This document shows, piece after piece, positions 35,111 to 46,179 of a stretch of DNA of 64,000 bases. Numbering within the stretch: the stretch's first letter is position 1; each line of letters begins with the position of its first letter. The notes below the pieces were generated by a model. That model was not told the origin of the DNA and ran no database searches. It saw only the letters and a program-made list of their open reading frames with translations. The translations under genes were made by a program, and so were the position numbers. Source of the stretch: Branchiostoma floridae (lineage: Eukaryota > Chordata > Leptocardii > Amphioxiformes > Branchiostomatidae). The DNA lies in NCBI RefSeq assembly GCF_000003815.2, contig NC_049982.1, forward strand, positions 1,746,262 through 1,810,261, written 5' to 3'.

Positions 35111-36444
35111 TAAGAGTCACAAAAATCTTGATATCCACAGATTCATCCGTTTTCATTCACACTCGACAATGCTATTCAACATGAAGAATAGTCTGTTGAA
35201 TTGTTGCATTGATTGGAAACAAGTCCTGTGGCGATCTCGTCTGAAGTACGTTGCACTGTGGCACATATGGCCATGGCATCAATTTACCCTGGTTGATGCC
35301 TTAGTTTCCCAGAAATCCGCTTTGCTGAAAGGTTCCTTTTGTTACATGTGACAAAAATAACTTAATGCTGACTACTAGCTGGGTATTTAGGTCACCAAGA
35401 ACAATGTGGAGAATACTTTTTGGCAGGAATATAGACTGTACAGAATTTACACTGTACTTTATACTCTATGACTATAGATCTACATGCTAAACGTAACCCA
35501 GATCTGTTTTCAAGACCTTTTCAAATGGGATGAACCATTGTCCACTCTGAAGAAGAATAATAAAAACTCTAGCTGTCGACAAAATGGAGGACTACAACAA
35601 AGCAGAGTAGATCTAAGTAAACAAGAGCACAAAACCGGCGTCCCGAACAGGATCAGCCTATAAAACTGGAGCCCACCCACCTTTCCTCAGTCAAACAGTC
35701 TCCAAATCTTTTTCCCGCTCGGACCTCAGTGCCGCATGGCCGTTTTGCCCCTCTGCATCGTCCGAGATTTCCGGACCAGCGGCCTCGGAGTCTGGGGTCG
35801 GACCTCAAAGTTCTGTGTTCTTTCCTCCTCCCCGGTCGCTGGTCACTGCTAGGTTCAGTTAACGGCTCGTCATCAGCCTGCTACCAGGCCTGCCCGCTAC
35901 GGACCTCAGTTCCATTAGCCTCGACGTCAGAATGTTTGTTTCTAGGGCCTACACAGCCCAGCTCCAGGAGCAAGATACTCCCAATGAAATCTTAACCATG
36001 AGGTCTTCCTTTGGGGCATGCTGGCCCTAGTGCCGAGGAGTTTGCCTGTGCAGGCATCCAGACTACAGTTCACTCGCTCTCTATCCGACCTTCTTGTGAA
36101 AGATCAATTTTGGTCTGTTCTCCAGCCCTCTGTGAACCGTCCAAGGCACGTCTTGCTAGCTGTAGCTGTGCTCCTTCCTAACTGCCACGTCTCTGTCTCC
36201 CTACTCCTGTACATGTGGTCTTAGTTACCGGGGCGGCATGTCACTGCATGGTACAGGCGACACCCAAAAGGCCACAGCATGTAAATTATATGGATGACAT
36301 CCGATGCAGACTCCAAATTTTATACGATAAGGTGAAAAAAACAACATGACTATAAAAACAAGATGCCTAAATTTTCAAAACATGGACATCATAAACGTTG
36401 TAACAACAATGGTAAAACATGGTCACGTATCATTTTGAGCTAAC

Positions 36445-36903
36445 ATGTCTTTTATTCTTGTTCGAACCAAGTTAGAAACTTCGCTCTATTACCTCCACAA
36501 CCTCCGAACTATTTTCACTTCAACAACTATACTCATTGCTACCACAGTAGTGTCACTTCTACTAGTACAATCAAGGCTACAAGGCATATTTTCTCATTTT
36601 TATATTTTCTCTTTACCATTTTCTGAGAGGAAGGATTCATTCGCGCTGATGTCATCCACAATAGCTACTTACTGTGGCCTAATACTAGGTGAGGTGAAAG
36701 GGTCAACACAATATTCGATAAAAGATTTGCCAAAAGAATTACTAAATCTCTCAAACAAGATCTTCAACAGCTCCTCAAAAATAAGGGTAATGTTACGGTC
36801 ACATTTCCAAACGGGAACCGACCAGGCAACTTTCGCTCCTCAAGCTGGGGGTAGTTTTACGGTAACAGTTCCAAACCGGGGTCCGATTGGGCAGCTCTCG
36901 TGA
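36445..36903 (+). other. Open frame of 152 codons, doubtful
   Basis: A hydrophobic stretch near codons 25-55 is followed by polar sequence; the end overlaps the terminal repeat of the element at 36790. No homology recognised and no splice context. More likely a chance or transposon-derived frame. Confidence 0.2.
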
Positions 36904-37818
36904 ACAAATTAGAAGTATGTAGAGGGCCTAAAACACACAAGATGCAAATAGATAAGTAGTGGCCATAATCAGTGAACTGATAAACGACCATAAACAGTGT
37001 AACCACTTACTTTACCGTAACTTTACTCTAATACTAAAGAAAGGCAAAGTCGGTTCGACTAGATTCTGGTTCCACTGAAGTACATTTATTGAAGCACATT
37101 AAACAACAATCAGGTAAACAACATAACAATCAGTGTAGTAAGGAATCCCTAACCATGACACGAGCCGATGTGACAATATTACAAAGAGTCGGACATTGCG
37201 TTGTGTTTTACTATACTATACTATACAATACTACACTCACAGTTACAGGCACGGATCAGGCTTCAATACGGCTCGGCGGGTATTCCAGTTACGGCAGTGT
37301 CTCTGTACAGACTGTTCTCTTACATCGACTGAACTCAAGGACTGCCCTCAACTCTAGTTTGCTATTCTATTTATCCTATCCTAATAAGTCGGCATTATTC
37401 TATTGATATGGATGAACTAGTCCTGTTACTTTTCACATACAAGTACAAGGTTGTGTTGGCCAGACAATCCTATTGTCTTGCAGAATAGAACTGGCAGACA
37501 GGGAATTAACAGAGGGACCATTAACTACACATCAAAGAGAGCAAATGCATACATAATGAACAAGGTGTGAACGAGAAGGCAACCATCACTGTTGCTATGG
37601 GCTGTAACTTAACATACATAGAAGTAAAGAGAGTATTAACAATATTATCATAACATGGCCAGATATGCCATCGTTACAACAGCTTTACTTTTTCGAATAC
37701 AATTCAATCTCTATTGGATTGGATTTGAATATTGTTAATTTGGATGTCTATCCTTCATAAATGTAGCTTTATTTCTTTATTCCGGTAACTTCTGGTTTGG
37801 AAATGTGACCGTAGCATA
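36790..37818. mobile_element. Non-autonomous element with TACGGTCACATTTCC ends
   Basis: TTACGGTCACATTTCCAAAC at 36793 is mirrored by GTTTGGAAATGTGACCGTA at 37794. An inner pair (GGTAACAGTTCCAAACC and CCGGTAACTTCTGGTTTGG) supports the relation. About 1 kb, no ORF of note. Confidence 0.55.
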
Positions 37819-38689
37819 AGACATTCATAATCATTCTTAGGTAGCCTTATTAGCAAGTTCACAGGTACCAGTTTTGTTGATGCCAAAATGCCTAAGGTTA
37901 AAAGAGTCTTAAAAAGGCGAACACGTTCAAAAAATATGTCCAGTCTATCTTTTTTACTTTGCCGGACACTGGAAGAAGAGACTGAGACAGATAAGATAAA
38001 AGGCGTATAGAGTATTTGTAACAGATGTTTATGTTACTAGGTAACTAGGCTATTTTAGGAATAGAACACGTGACAACACCATATATGGAAGTTCATTTGA
38101 ATGTAGCATTGACCAATGGCTGGTGAGAACAGCTATGAGTAATTGGTAGAGCGCCAAGTTTGAACTGCCCAAGACGCTGCCAATGCTCTGAGAGCTACTC
38201 TTGTATGTAGTAGTATGATGTATGAAATATGATGTAGTATAGCGCATGCTTCCGTCTGTAATTACCCTATCTGTGGAGTAAGACATGGTTAGGCTTATGT
38301 ACACAATTGTGCATACTTGGATAGTATAGACTGCATAGTACATGTAACATATGTGTCAGCCAGGTTCTGTCTGGCTGTAGGTGGTATCAAATCATCAAAC
38401 GGATCCTGTTGGCTCCACCCGCTGTTGTTCATGTAGACATTTGTTTTCGGCTTTGTCCTCACGTGCATCGTAAGCCACTTCTAGTTATTTACCAGGACTT
38501 GAGGTGGCTCGCGACTGTTCGATTTTAGCTGGAGGGGGAAAGTAGGTGTTTCAGGGGTTTTTTTTTTTGGGGGGGGGGGGCTGTGATCTTTGGGCCTCCT
38601 TCCCAAGGGTGTACCATCTGACATGCATTTGGTATGCGGAAGCGTGACCTGAAAACTACGAAGGCTCAGAACTACATTAACCATATTTT

Positions 38690-40912
38690 TTTTATTTTTT
38701 TTTATTCACATTTCTTTAAAGAGGATGAGACGGAAAGCAGACCCTGCTTATCGAGGTCTTCTCCTCATGTACATAAACAAAATAAGGACACACATACAGG
38801 ACTACAAAACGCTAGATAACAAAGTCAAGAGATAATCGGATAACGACATGAAATAAAACAACAAGGAATCAAATAACAAAGTGACGTGTAGCTGGCATAC
38901 AAACTTAGAAGTAATCAAATAAGGTTATAAATCAACTTAAACAACCTGTCTATTGAACACAAGACTTAACTACATGAAAATAAACAAGGAATCAAATAAC
39001 AGAGTGACATATGGCTGATAAACAAACTTAGAAATAATAATCAAATAAGGTTTAGCTGAAACGATCTGTCTGTTTGATGAACTTAAACACAACATCAAAT
39101 AAATGACAGTTCTGAATGGTAGATAGTACTGGGTTTCCCCTGAGTAAGGTTGAACATAAAATATTTTCAGTGGTGTGTCTTGGGTCAAATGGTAAGATAG
39201 TGGTTAGAGATGACAACATATCAAGTCTTGCATCATTGTATAGAGGACAGTGTAGAAAATAATGTATAGTTGATTCGTTAAGGTGGCCACAATTACACAT
39301 AGGACTATTTACACATTTATGTTGGAACAGGTGGAAATTCAACTGACCGAAGTTAAGTCTAAGTCTAGTGAGATGGATTGCTGGGTATCTGGGACCATGN
39401 NNNNNNNNNNNNNNNNNNNNNNNNNNNNNNNNNNNNNNNNNNNNNNNNNNNNNNNNNNNNNNNNNNNNNNNNNNNNNNNNNNNNNNNNNNNNNNNNNNNN
39501 NNNNNNNNNNNNNNNNNNNNNNNNNNNNNNNNNNNNNNNNNNNNNNNNNNNNNNNNNNNNNNNNNNNNNNNNNNNNNNNNNNNNNNNNNNNNNNNNNNNN
39601 NNNNNNNNNNNNNNNNNNNNNNNNNNNNNNNNNNNNNNNNNNNNNNNNNNNNNNNNNNNNNNNNNNNNNNNNNTGAATAAGTTTGTGCTTTTGGCGTCTG
39701 CTGGCAGTAGTTTCCCACCCAACTTCTGACAAGATACTGTCGTTACTTGTTCCTCTCATTGCACCTGTGCAAATTCGAGCTGCAGTGAGCTGGACAGATT
39801 CAATTAGGTTGCAATCTTTAACCGACAATTCATCCCATACAACATCGGCGTACTCTAATAGTGGTCGTATCATAGTTTTGTAAAGAATTTCGAGTGTTTG
39901 CCTCGGAGCAAATCTTGAAATTCTCTTAAGTAAATTTGTTCGTTTCATTGCATTAGTTGTAATGATTGAAACATGTAATGACCATGATAATTTTGGCGTA
40001 AGATGTAGGCCGAGGTGTTTATGAGAGGATACCTCAGTCAACCGAATACCCATAAAATACAGTGGTGGATGTACAACTTTAGTTCGCTTGGTAGTAAAAG
40101 TTATTAGTTGAGTTTTAAGAGGGTTGAATGTAACGAGCCATTGACGTGACCAGTTATGAACTAGTCTAAGATCGTGATTTAGCCTTACAGCTGAGGTAAT
40201 AGGGTCTCTAACAATCTCAGTTAGTGAGGTATCATCTGCAAATAAGCGGCCATCCGTTTCTAAGTTGTCCACCAAATCATTGATGAAAACAAGGAAAAGA
40301 AGTGGGCCTAAAATAGAGCCCTGTGGGACACCAGCACCAATGGGTAACCATTCGGAACAGGCTCCGTTGAGTACAACACGCTGCTCACGATCATTTAGAT
40401 ATGACTCAATCCAGGCAAGGAGGGGACCAGTTATTCCTAATTGTTTTAATTTAAAAATTAGCCCCAAGTGCCAGACTTTATCAAATGCTTTAGATATGTC
40501 TAAAAAAACAGTACGTACATCAAGTCCTTGATCAAGTGCTTGATGCATATTATGTGTGAGATATAACAGTGAGTTGACTGTCGAGTCTCCCGGAGAGAAA
40601 CCTGAATTTCGATCGGTGAGCAGTTTGTTTTCGTACAAGTAGGATGACAAGGGGATATATACAATTCTCTCAAAGACTTTTGATATACAACACAGCAGGG
40701 ATATAGGCCTATAATTTGTCTTTGTCTGTTTGTCACCATTTTTATGGACGGGAATTACATTTGAGCGCTTCCAAATTCCCGGGAAGCAGCCGCCTTGAAC
40801 TGACCTATTAAACAAATTGGAAAGTGGTGCAGCAAGGGATGGGGCAATGTGTTTGAGAAGTCTGTTGCCAATGCCATCGGGTCCAGTGGCCTTACCAACG
40901 TCGAGATTGCAC
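38690..40912 (-). mobile_element. 5'-truncated LINE (CR1/Jockey-like RT)
   Basis: From about 40912 down to 39052 one frame encodes RT motifs: GKATGPDGIGN, NYRPISLL, FLDISKAFDKVWH, GVPQGSILGPLLF, FADDTSL and KHLGLHLT, then a C-terminal Cys/His part (CNCGHLNESTIHYFLHCPLY). A gap (39400-39673) interrupts the 3' third. Sequence down to about 38690 with A/T-rich tail is the 3' untranslated part. Upstream of 40912 the frame enters unrelated DNA, so the element is truncated at its 5' end. Confidence 0.85.
39400..39673. other. Assembly gap (274 N)
   Basis: Run of N inside the C-terminal part of the minus-strand LINE. Confidence 1.
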
Positions 40913-40925
40913 AAAATTAACCATA

Positions 40926-41037
40926 TTCTTCTCTGTACTAATAATACTATGTACAAACATACTGTTGAAGATGATCTACACTTTTTATTATCATGTCCCT
41001 CGTTTATATTGAGGAAAGACAGAAGATTATGGACGTA
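40926..41037 (+). mobile_element. LINE 3' fragment (EDDLHFLLSCP)
   Basis: A plus-strand frame encodes a Cys/His segment (HTVEDDLHFLLSCPSF) typical of the region after the RT in many LINEs. It abuts the truncated LINE on the other strand. Confidence 0.5.
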
Positions 41038-41179
41038 ATTACCTTGTATGACTTGTATATTGTGCATCCTATAATCCGTCTTCTTATGGACCGAACCAGT
41101 CAGATAATGTCACATAGTCCTTAATCTTTAATTCTTTGGAATTCTACATTATTGTTATGGTTATCTTCTTTATGAGAAA

Positions 41180-41348
41180 TCAGGAGAAACCAGACTGATG
41201 CGTATGGCAGAAGAAAAGCGGATCCTGCGAAAAGAACTCTACAACAGACCTGAGTCAGCTTACAGATGTGCCCTATGTGGCAGAGAATGTAATGCTCGTA
41301 TAGGACTGTTTAGCCACAGTCGACGCTGTAGGGCTGATATCAATTAGG
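41180..41348 (+). mobile_element. LINE C-terminal zinc-finger fragment
   Basis: A plus-strand frame ends in CALCGRECNARIGLFSHSRR and a stop. This finger, C-x2-C with a final H-x4-C, is common at the C-terminus of one group of animal LINE proteins. The rest of that LINE is missing. Confidence 0.55.
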
Positions 41349-41802
41349 ATGTTGCCATGGTCAATATTGACCGAATGAGGCCATATATAGATTGAAGCCG
41401 TCAGTTGCAGTAGCAATTTAAGTCCTTAATTTCTAATGCTTTAAATCTCTCTATTATTGTTATGGGAAGTTCTTGATACAAGTCTTGAAGTTTTGTACAT
41501 GTACTGTTTTAGATCTTGTTTGCACGTGTTGCAATCGATTGAAAGATCGATCGACTGACAATTCGGACTATAACCTCCCAAAGATAATGTCATAATAAGA
41601 AAATTGTCTGTGTAATAGTATCAGAAGTTCAGAATATTTTCGCCCCTCCTTAAGGCCATTTTGGCATCCCTCCCCCCCCCCCCAAAAGCGCCCAAACCAG
41701 ATCCCCCCCCCCCCCCCTCAAGCTCACCATATACACCCCGGGGCGGGTCAGTAACATTAAAATGCGTCGCCTATAGGTGTCTTTTTTAGACACCTTTACT
41801 TG

Positions 41803-43950
41803 TTAAATCTGGCGACAAATCTAACGTAGATGATTATAGAGGAATCGCCATCTCAAGCTGTCTGTCCAAATTGTTCACATTCCTTTTAAATACTCGCTTA
41901 CAGAAATTCGTTGAAAGCAATTGTCTGCTAGCGGACACTCAATTCGGATTCAGAAGAAAGTGCCGAACCTCTGACAATGTATTTATCCTGAAAGCTCTTA
42001 TTGAGAAATATATTTAAAAAAAGAGAGGGAAATTATATGTTTGCTTTGTTGACATGAAGAAAGCTTTTGACAGTGTATGGCGGGACGGTTTATTCTACAA
42101 ATTGTTAAATCTTGGTGTTGGTGGGAAATTCTTCAATGTATTGCAATCCATGTACCTCAATGTTAACTATACTGTCAGACTACAAAATGGTTTGTCAAGC
42201 CCCTTTGTTTCCACATGCGGAGTAAGACAAGGCTGCAATCTCAGTCCATTATTATTCAATATTTTTATTAACGACCTACCTCAATTCTTTGCTGATAAAT
42301 GTGACGCCGCAATTTTGAATTCTAAATCACTCAACTGTTTATCTTGGGCAGATGACTTAGCCTTGATCTCATTGTCGAAAGAGGGGCTTCAGAATTGTAT
42401 CAATAACCTGGAATCTTATTGCAACAAATGGAAATTAAGGGTTAATGTATCTAAAACGAAAGTACTGGTTTTTACAAAAGGTTCTATTAACAGATTATCA
42501 AACAAATTCTATATATATGGCAAAGAAATACTAGTAACCGACAGTTATACTTACCTTGGTATTCCCCTGACTTCTTCGGGAAAGTTTAAAGCAGCCAGGA
42601 AATATTTAAAGAATAAAGCCATGAGAGCTTTATTCAAACTAAAGTCACTTTTATTCTCAGAAAAGAACATTCCAATTCACCGAGGAATGAGCCTTTTCAA
42701 CAAGTTTGTACTGCCTATTTTACTGTACGGAGCCGAACTCACATGTTTTGACCAAACTTCTAAAGCAATCAAAATTATTGTATCAAAACAAATTCCAGAA
42801 TCTTCACCCAAAACTGTTTTCTCTTCCTTTTTAAACAAACTCCATCTAGAGGGAGGTCTCCCAGCAACTGTTAGGAAGAGTGTGTCTTCGGACCTCACTC
42901 ATACTTACGTCATCCATTTTAAGAAAAGATCAGACAAGGATAGATTATTGAGACTGGCATCAGGAATGAAATTAGAAAATGACAACTTCGCAATTGAAAA
43001 TATACGACTTTCTTCACATACTAGTATCCCAGAATTTGACACCATTGACATGAGTTTCCAAAAATTTTTACTCGGAGTACATGCGAAATCATCAAATGAC
43101 GGCATCCGTGGTGAGTTAGGAACCTTTCCCATTTCGATCAATGCTGAGATACAATTAATCAAATACTGGCACCGTCTAGCAAACTTACCCGAAGATTCTT
43201 TACTACGTGAAGCATATGATGTTGTACTTTCCGGCGAATACGACTGGACAAATCACGTAACTGACATTCTCAACTATAATGGTTTTGGACATGTATGGAC
43301 AAACCCGAGGTTGTATCATGTTAATATGCTAACCGACCAATTACGACTCCGTTTACAGGATATATACATACAAGAATGGTATTCTTCTATCCAGAATAAC
43401 TCAAAACTTTGCATTTATTCTACGCTAAAGGAAAGATACGGACAAAAGAAGTATCTTTCGAATGTACACAGTTTCGAACTTCGTAGAGCAATTACAAAGA
43501 TGAGAATCAGTAGTCACAAACTAAATATAGAAGCCGGAAGATATACTAAAATTCCCCGTGACCAGAGGTTTTGTCCATTTTGCCCAAATGAGATCGAAGA
43601 CGAACGTCACTTTGTTATGGATTGTTCTCGATATAATGATAAACGCACAGAGCTGTTCACATTACTTTCCGCTTGTTCTAAAGAATTTGCTACTCTCTGT
43701 TCGATAGATAAATTCAACTACATTCTGGGAGGCGATAACCCTCACTGTGTACAAGTAGGCAAATATATCCACGAATGTTTATACCGTAGAACTAATAGTG
43801 TTAATGACATGCTAGACCCTATATGTTGATTTAATCATACCTATAGATATCCATATATGTGTGTTTAGTTGTACTGTAAGTAGTTGTTATACATGTAGAC
43901 CTTACGAAAGTCGCTGTACTTTTGTCGTGTCAATAAAGATTGCTATTAGG
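41803..43950 (+). mobile_element. LINE, 3' part (rest of RT, C-terminus, tail)
   Basis: The RT continues with DDYRGIAISSCLSKLF, FGFRRKCRTSDN, FVDMKKAFDSVW, GVRQGCNLSPLLFNIF, SWADDLAL and YLGIPLT, then a C-terminal domain with CPFCPNEIEDERHFVMDC, ending at TGA-bearing codon near 43829. An in-frame TAA at 42015-42017, just before the KKAFDSVW motif, disables the frame. AATAAA at about 43931 is close to the 3' end. This is the continuation of the 5' part at 30571. Confidence 0.85.
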
Positions 43951-44882
43951 CGCGATTCGATCGGACGACGAGTCTGCGAGCTCTAAATTACGAGGAGGCA
44001 TNNNNNNNNNNNNNNNNNNNNNNNNNNNNNNNNNNNNNNNNNNNNNNNNNNNNNNNNNNNNNNNNNNNNNNNNNNNNNNNNNNNNNNNNNNNNNNNNNNN
44101 NNNNNNNNNNNNNNNNNNNNNNNNNNNNNNNNNNNNNNNNNNNNNNNNNNNNNNNNNNNNNNNNNNNNNNNNNNNNNNNNNNNNNNNNNNNNNNNNNNNN
44201 NNNNNNNNNNNNNNNNNNNNNNNNNNNNNNNNNNNNNNNNNNNNNNNNNNNNNNNNNNNNNNNNNNNNNNNNNNNNNNNNNNNNNNNNNNNNNNNNNNNN
44301 NNNNNNNNNNNNNNNNNNNNNNNNNNNNNNNNNNNNNNNNNNNNNNNNNNNNNNNNNNNNNNNNNNNNNNNNNNNNNNNNNNNNNNNNNNNNNNNNNNNN
44401 NNNNNNNNNNNNNNNNNNNNNNNNNNNNNNNNNNNNNNNNNNNNNNNNNNNNNNNNNNNNNNNNNNNNNNNNNNNNNNNNNNNNNNNNNNNNNNNNNNNN
44501 NNNNNNNNNNNNNNNNNNNNNNNNNNNNNNNNNNNNNNNNNNNNNNNNNNNNNNNNNNNNNNNNNNNNNNNNNNNNNNNNNNNNNNNNNNNNNNNNNNNN
44601 NNNNNNNNNNNNNNNNNNNNNNNNNNNNNNNNNNNNNNNNNNNNNNNNNNNNNNNNNNNNNNNNNNNNNNNNNNNNNNNNNNNNNNNNNNNNNNNNNNNN
44701 NNNNNNNNNNNNNNNNNNNNNNNNNNNNNNNNNNNNNNNNNNNNNNNNNNNNNNNNNNNNNNNNNNNNNNNNNNNNNNNNNNNNNNNNNNNNNAACTCTG
44801 CCATTTTCTTCGTCGGCATCAGGGTCATGCCTCCTCGTAAATTAGAGCTCGCAGACTCGTCGTCCGATCGAATCGCGCCTAA
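43946..44882. mobile_element. DNA transposon with 56-bp TIRs around a gap
   Basis: TTAGGCGCGATTCGATCGG through CGAGGAGGCAT at 43946-44001 is repeated in inverted form at 44827-44882 with one mismatch in 56. The inside is mostly N (44002-44793). No clear target-site duplication is visible. It sits at the very 3' end of the split LINE. Confidence 0.8.
44002..44793. other. Assembly gap (792 N)
   Basis: Run of N inside the TIR element. Confidence 1.
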
Positions 44883-45612
44883 TGTGAGGGGGGTATAAGG
44901 ACACGTTGATCTGATTATATGGATGATGATGATAAATTTACAGGTTTCCAAAATAGAAAAAAAAGTTTTCAACCATGTTCTAAATCGTACAAAGCAGCTT
45001 CCAAATAAGTAAGTATGTGCCGTGGATTGCAAAAAGATTGGAAAACGTATACTAATGTCATAGAACATTACAGGGTCAAACAAGATGAGAAAGAACAAAA
45101 ATTTTTGGTGCACTATATTCTGTGTGTTCAGTCATTTGTTCAACCATCCTGACCATTTTAATTTCATAATGAAGGCAGCTTTTTTGTCAAACGGCTACAT
45201 ATGCATAATAGACATGATTCATGGTGTATTTTTCAGATATAAGATAGAATATTAATTGCTGAATGGATATTAGCCTATTCACAACCTACCTAATTCATGT
45301 TTACGTATCTGTATAATTGGGGTATTTCTTTTGAACTATAGCGCGCTTGATTGCTTTTATTTTTTAAGTCTACAAAAAAACAAATATTGTTATCGTATTA
45401 CGGAAAATAGAAGAAGAACTTTATTGCGCAACGATCGTACACGGCAGAATGTATGGCAAAAAAAAAGAAGAAGAAACAAACTTACTGCATCATCCTAACT
45501 ACTAAAACAAGTATCAAACTTAGTACATATGCAGATTATGAACATAGAATGAAATTGGCATCCTAATTTCTAGAACAATAAGAGCTAGCTTAAATCATTG
45601 ATATTGTATTAC

Positions 45613-45905
45613 AGTCGAGTGGGGCTAATTATGAGTTTCGGCATTTTTTCTTATGACAAAGCAGTCTTTTATATATTTACCTATTTTAGCATTGTGGGGG
45701 TTATTACATCTAAATATATAATCAAATCTGTCTGTATCATTGAGTCTCTTAAATATAGCAACTGAAGTAGCAATGAAATTATAACATTTCAATAGGTAAT
45801 GTCCGAATTGATGACGAAATGCACAATTGATAGAAATATCGTTCAAAATATGTAAGGATGGCCATCCAACCTTATTTGGCTTAGCACAGATTTGACCTTT
45901 AAACA
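45613..45905 (-). mobile_element. LINE 3'-end fragment
   Basis: The minus frame contains DRFDYIFRCNNPHNAKIGKY, which matches in pattern the C-terminal end of the split LINE (KFNYILGGDNPHCVQVGKY). The tail GGGGCTAATTATGAGTTT also appears at 55031, where another remnant lies. Confidence 0.7.
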
Positions 45906-45939
45906 CGCCGGTGTTTCTGCACCTGCGGAGGTGTCAGGT

Positions 45940-46013
45940 GTCATGACGTCATCGGGACTCTCCAAGTTGGGACTCTAACATCGTCGCAAGCTGAACCTGG
46001 AATAATCGGAGGT
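45940..46013 (+). promoter_or_regulatory. Possible promoter with CRE and kappaB sites
   Basis: A palindromic CRE (TGACGTCA, 45944-45951) stands two bases before GGGACTCTCC (45954-45963), which fits the NF-kappaB consensus GGGRNWYYCC. About 45 bp later AATCGGAG/GTAATC could be a donor ending a 5' untranslated exon. The NLR gene starts 2.5 kb downstream on the same strand. Motif-based only. Confidence 0.35.
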
Positions 46014-46159
46014 AATCATGGTTTCATTTTACTCCCAAAGTATCTGCTATGAAGTTCTATGAAGTTTAGAAGCGGATCAGATTATGGTAATGTATTCTAA
46101 ACATAATGAAACTGCTTGAAGTTATGGTTTCAATGCGTGGGCGGGGAAGGGGTCATGGC

Positions 46160-46176
46160 TAAGATGGCGGCCGACG
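46160..46176 (+). promoter_or_regulatory. YY1 consensus site
   Basis: CTAAGATGGCGGCCGAC contains AAGATGGCGGC, a very good YY1 site, upstream of the NLR gene. Confidence 0.4.
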
Positions 46177-46179
46177 ACT

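Larger units (their letters stand above)
32284..41802. mobile_element. 9.5-kb block of nested repeats inside the LINE
   Basis: The LINE frame stops at 32283 and continues at about 41803, so all DNA between is inserted. The left edge reads GGCGACGCCTCAGGGGC; near the right edge stand GCGTCGCC (41764) and the hairpin AGGTGTCTTTTTTAGACACC. The block includes a second LINE (minus), LINE fragments, duplications and a TIR element. Parts at 32300-33280, 35110-36440 and 37820-38680 show no gene I can name; a TATAAAA at 35658 may belong to an LTR or other element. Confidence 0.65.

Noticed and set aside
43940-45113. Long frames across the N runs
   Set aside because: They exist only because N was read through.
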